From CAVDAL01 sp963606965 (GTDB taxonomy: Bacteria; Actinomycetota; Coriobacteriia; Coriobacteriales; QAMH01): a stretch of 7,205 nt of DNA. Position 1 is the first letter of the stretch. The number at the start of each line of letters is the position of its first letter. The stretch lies in NCBI GenBank assembly GCA_963606965.1, contig CAVDAL010000017.1:1-7205 (forward strand), given 5' to 3'. The translations under genes and the position numbers were made by a program. Below are positions 5,666-7,205 of this stretch, in pieces. The notes below the pieces were generated by a model. That model had not been told where the DNA came from. It saw only the letters and a program-made list of their open reading frames with translations, and did not search any database.

Positions 5666-5713
5666 TTTGTGGCTATTTCAATATCATTATAGCCACAAAT
5701 TATTTTTTGGCAA
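5666..5713 (-). promoter_or_regulatory. Toxin-antitoxin promoter and palindromic operator
   Basis: On the minus strand TTGCCA (5708-5713) and TATAAT (5686-5691) are spaced by 16 bases, close to consensus. An 11-bp perfect inverted repeat TTTGTGGCTAT/ATAGCCACAAA (5666-5676 with 5689-5699, 12-base spacer) overlaps the -10 box and reaches toward the ribosome binding site. It is an ideal autoregulation site for the ribbon-helix-helix antitoxin. Confidence 0.8.
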
Positions 5714-5799
5714 TATAAACAAAATCATCTTCCACGAGCCAAATCATAAGACCTATCAATCTCGCGCCCAATTATTGACACGCTTTATCCGCACCTGCG

Positions 5800-6030
5800 T
5801 TACTTTATAAACTCAACTTCTTTTCCGACACAGTCTAAGTGACTTCCTTTGATAAATATATACGACCAATCACGTTTAGATGTCTCATTTGCTGGCACAA
5901 AAATTTTTCCATTAATTTTAACTTTATGCCATACGCCAACTGTTGGGTCAGATATTGTCTAATTATTGAAAATAATTTTTGTATATTCTTGACCTGCAAG
6001 ATTTAGCATTCTTGCATCTTTAACCATCAT
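5800..6030 (-). pseudogene. Small phage-type gene with one in-frame amber stop
   Basis: From ATG 6030 the frame reads MMVKDARMLNLAGQEYTKII, meets TAG as codon 24 (5959-5961), then continues in frame with VGVWHKVKINGKIFVP to IFIKGSHLDCVGKEVEFIK and TAA. The intact version would be 76 residues. It overlaps the stop of the preceding fragment, as neighbouring phage head genes often do. It may be a small head-completion or connector-type protein; I do not recognise the family. A single base change would restore it. Confidence 0.5.
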
Positions 6031-6069
6031 ATAAACCACTTCTTCTTAAATCATCAAGCCGCTTTTTGT
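6020..6069 (-). pseudogene. C-terminal stub of a phage-type protein
   Basis: From the repeat edge the frame reads HKKRLDDLRRSGLYDG and stops at TAA 6020-6022, overlapping the next start. It is too short to assign. It continues the repeat's open frame on this strand (LHNLYYQT), as do the stubs at 2735 and 3217. Confidence 0.35.
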
Positions 6070-6105
6070 GCGTCTGATAATATAAATTATGTAATCCTAC
6101 GACAC
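6070..6105 (-). repeat. 36-bp dispersed repeat, copy 6 (left-pointing)
   Basis: Read on the minus strand it is identical to copies 2 and 3 except for the second-last base (AGACGC in place of AGACAC), so the terminal inverted repeat is broken by one base. Confidence 0.93.
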
Positions 6106-6107
6106 AT

Positions 6108-6260
6108 TATTTGGAACGCCAAAATGCAAAGTTTCAATATGAAACAAGGCAGGCAAAAGGCAAATTAAACACAAAAAACCAAAATATAGCGATTGAAACA
6201 AATAAAGCGAATAGTAAAAGAACACAAAATTTGCGCAGCCAAATAAAAACCGCTAATAAT
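6108..6260 (+). pseudogene. Internal fragment of a coiled, Gln/Asn-rich virion-like protein
   Basis: The frame is open across the whole segment: YLERQNAKFQYETRQAKGK, then NQNIAIETNKANSKRT and LRSQIKTANN. It then enters the next repeat and stops at 6276-6278. No start or natural stop is present, so both ends are cut. The composition and heptad-like spacing resemble internal or ejection proteins of podoviruses and phage minor virion proteins, but this is pattern memory only. Confidence 0.35.
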
Positions 6261-6262
6261 AA

Positions 6263-6298
6263 GTGTCTAATAATATAAATTATGTAATCCTACGACAC
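6263..6298 (-). repeat. 36-bp dispersed repeat, copy 7 (left-pointing)
   Basis: Identical to copies 4, 8 and 9 (TTAGACAC version). Confidence 0.97.
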
Positions 6299-6299
6299 T

Positions 6300-6380
6300 A
6301 AAGTTGAAGAAAAGAGCAATGAAGTTAAATTTACTGTTTGTGTTTTATTAAAGGATGGGCGACTAGTTAATATAAATTAA
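6300..6380 (+). pseudogene. C-terminal stub of an unrecognised protein
   Basis: The 26 codons read KVEEKSNEVKFTVCVLLKDG then RLVNIN and TAA. A hydrophobic strand followed by a DGR turn and final strand resembles the stub at 3459 (VLIIDGKDYVQK). It is followed two bases later by a long hairpin, and then by the terminator shared with the 3459 segment, suggesting alternative 3' ends from the same phage locus. Confidence 0.4.
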
Positions 6381-6382
6381 GA

Positions 6383-6421
6383 GGGCAAACATAAAGCCCA
6401 GTTGTAGACCGATGTTTGCCC
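6383..6421 (+). other. Long hairpin after the stub stop codon
   Basis: A perfect 10-bp stem GGGCAAACAT/ATGTTTGCCC has a 19-base loop. It occupies the same place as the hairpins at 2863 and 3515: just after a stub and before a U-tract terminator. Confidence 0.7.
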
Positions 6422-6453
6422 CAAACGAATATTACCACAAATCAAGGGAAAAC

Positions 6454-6476
6454 AGCACCTAAATAGGTGCTTTTTT
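6454..6476 (+). terminator. Rho-independent terminator, second copy of 3590
   Basis: The stem AGCACCTA/TAGGTGCT with a 2-base loop is followed by six T. The surrounding 53 bases (6428-6480) match 3564-3616 with two differences. Here six more bases (TATACT) precede the repeat, whereas at 3616 the repeat follows at once. Confidence 0.9.
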
Positions 6477-6486
6477 CATATATACT

Positions 6487-6522
6487 GTGTCTAATAATAT
6501 AAATTATGTAATCCTACGACAC
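6487..6522 (-). repeat. 36-bp dispersed repeat, copy 8 (left-pointing)
   Basis: Identical to copies 4, 7 and 9. Read on the plus strand, the frame GTG TCT AAT is open through it and continues into the stub at 6523. Confidence 0.97.
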
Positions 6523-6603
6523 TGTACAGAGTGTGGACACAAAAATAGCATATCTTCAGATGATATTTATGAAACTGAAGAAGAATTTAGAAATTGTCAG
6601 TAA
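6523..6603 (+). pseudogene. C-terminal stub with a CxxC pair
   Basis: From the repeat edge the frame reads CTECGHKNSISSDDIYETEE and ends FRNCQ then TAA. The CTEC pair suggests one half of a zinc ribbon whose other half is missing. The next gene follows after 18 bases that include its ribosome binding site. Confidence 0.45.
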
Positions 6604-6621
6604 AGGAAGGAGTAAGAACAA

Positions 6622-6822
6622 ATGGCACAGTACAAAGTGATTTTTGATGGCGAGGAAGAGGACGAAGTATTTGATTCTGAGGAAGCCGCAGAAGAGTATG
6701 CATTATATTTATGCTCATGCTCGCGAGAAGGAGCGGAAATTCTCCATATGTCTAATCCTGGAGATTATGATTATGATGAAGATGATTATGAAGATCCGGA
6801 TTATGAAATCGTAGAAATTTAG
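6622..6822 (+). CDS. Small acidic phage-type protein (66 aa)
   Basis: The protein starts MAQYKVIFDGEEEDEVFD and ends in a run rich in Asp, Glu and Tyr (GDYDYDEDDYEDPDYEIVEI). A strong site, GGAAGGAG, precedes the ATG by about 10 bases. Similar short acidic proteins with LYLCSC and ILHMSNPGDY are familiar to me as hypothetical proteins in structural modules of Gram-positive phages, but no function is known. It is complete and probably forms an operon with the zinc-ribbon gene 32 bases downstream. It may be left over from the source phage. Confidence 0.75.
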   Translation: MAQYKVIFDGEEEDEVFDSEEAAEEYALYLCSCSREGAEILHMSNPGDYDYDEDDYEDPDYEIVEI

Positions 6823-6854
6823 CAGCAATATGTAAGAAAAGGGGGTGAAAAATT

Positions 6855-7094
6855 ATGGCAAGACCACATAAACAGATGCCTGGCAGAACGTATCTTATTG
6901 AATATAATGGTTCAACAGCGCTAGTTGAATGTACGTATTTATGCCCATATTGTAATCAAGATACGAGTTCAAGATTTACAGCTAACGAGGAGGCTTTTGA
7001 AATACTCGAAAGAGGTGGATTCTTTGAACCTTTGCATTGTGACATGTGTGACAAAGTTACGGATGTTAGATTCTGGAGTAACAATAAAATCTGA
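6855..7094 (+). CDS. Small zinc-ribbon protein (79 aa)
   Basis: The protein begins MARPHKQMPGRTYLIEYNG and carries CPYC (residues 30-33) and CDMC (62-65), a two-knuckle treble/zinc-ribbon pattern, with another Cys at 26. AAAAGGGGGTG precedes the ATG. It is complete, lies behind the 66-residue gene and ends 11 bases before the next repeat. It is probably a phage accessory protein that binds metal, perhaps nucleic acid; the role is unknown. The overlapping frame at 6925 has no ribosome binding site and is not counted. Confidence 0.75.
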   Translation: MARPHKQMPGRTYLIEYNGSTALVECTYLCPYCNQDTSSRFTANEEAFEILERGGFFEPLHCDMCDKVTDVRFWSNNKI

Positions 7095-7105
7095 AATTAA
7101 TCATG

Positions 7106-7141
7106 GTGTCTAATAATATAAATTATGTAATCCTACGACAC
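7106..7141 (-). repeat. 36-bp dispersed repeat, copy 9 (left-pointing)
   Basis: Identical to copies 4, 7 and 8. It is the last copy in the window; the array may continue to the right. Confidence 0.97.
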
Positions 7142-7205
7142 ACAAAGGCGCTCTCAAAGAAATTCGATGAAACTGTTCTTCATGGCACAGCACCTGGTAG
7201 CGGTT
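7142..7205 (+). pseudogene. Internal phage protein fragment, capsid-like, cut by window edge
   Basis: The frame reads TKALSKKFDETVLHGTAPGS from the repeat edge to the window end. ALxKKFDExVLHG resembles the internal helix of HK97-type major capsid proteins, where a subunit helix precedes a Gly-rich loop. It is in frame with the open frame of the repeat. The assignment is tentative from 21 residues. Confidence 0.35.

Noticed and set aside
6925..7113. Overlapping 62-residue frame within the zinc-ribbon gene
   Set aside because: No ribosome binding site; it runs into the repeat, and the overlapping frame has the conserved CxxC pairs and a good start.
1730..7141. Conventional CRISPR array
   Set aside because: The repeat length (36) and GTGTC/GACAC ends are CRISPR-like, but segments are 157-2431 bp and contain genes, orientation switches inside the array, and no cas gene is seen.
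1730..7141. Integron attC sites
   Set aside because: The fold is reminiscent, but the RYYYAAC and GTTRRRY core boxes are missing, and segments hold gene fragments more often than whole cassettes.
1730..7141. Sequencing linker or adapter artefact
   Set aside because: The sequence does not match mate-pair or transposon linkers I know, and copies show several distinct base variants. Long reads would still be the proper test.
1730..7141. Miniature transposon inserted into intact phage genes
   Set aside because: Sequences on either side of each full copy belong to different genes, and no target duplication flanks the copies.
1730..7141. Diversity-generating retroelement or template/variable repeat pair
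   Set aside because: No reverse transcriptase is present and no adenine-biased variation is seen between duplicated stretches; differences between the 53-bp copies are T/C only.

Overview
The window looks like a low-GC, AT-rich bacterial accessory region. Ribosome binding sites are strong and purine-rich (AAGGAGG, GGAAGGAG), terminators are U-tract hairpins, and most recognisable genes come from tailed-phage head modules. An anaerobic Gram-positive-type host (Firmicutes or Coriobacteriia) is plausible, but I cannot name the organism from sequence alone.

The dominant feature is a dispersed 36-bp repeat. It begins GTGTCGTAGG, has an AT-rich core ATAATTTATATTAT and ends with AGACAC. There are eight full copies and one truncated copy, at 1730, 2697, 3179, 3423, 3617 (22 bp only), 6070, 6263, 6487 and 7106. 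The first copy points left, the next four point right and the last four point left. Between copies lie 157-931 bp segments, plus one 2.4 kb segment, holding out-of-context pieces of phage genes. Most segments start inside the last 17-49 codons of a gene and carry its stop codon, often with a hairpin, a terminator or the first ~30 codons of the next gene. Gene pieces on the two sides of a repeat do not join into one gene, so these are not simple insertions of a small element.

Layout. 1-1729 (minus strand): a ParB-like/DUF4417 protein cut by the window edge, an ADP-ribosylglycohydrolase, a 39-residue Lys-rich protein and the C-terminus of an ADP-ribosyltransferase-like protein. 1766-2696 (minus): a 20-codon C-terminal stub, a 212-residue unknown protein, a structured leader and a scaffold-like N-terminus. 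2733-3616 (plus): three segments with C-terminal stubs, long hairpins, terminators and a second scaffold-protein N-terminus. 3639-6069: a decayed IS30-family element flanked by an 18-bp direct repeat, a RelB/RelE-type toxin-antitoxin pair with its own promoter and palindromic operator, and a small phage-like gene broken by an amber codon. 6106-7205 (plus): segments with a coiled virion-protein-like piece, further C-terminal stubs, two intact small phage-type genes, and a capsid-like fragment running off the edge.

Three readings of the array remain open: a shufflon-like or cassette-recombination system built from phage gene ends, a capture array that stores phage fragments, or prophage remains scrambled by a site-specific repeat. 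No recombinase or other machinery acting on the repeat is visible in the window; it would have to lie outside or act in trans. The only intact operons are the ADP-ribose-related minus-strand genes, the toxin-antitoxin pair and the two small genes at 6622-7094.
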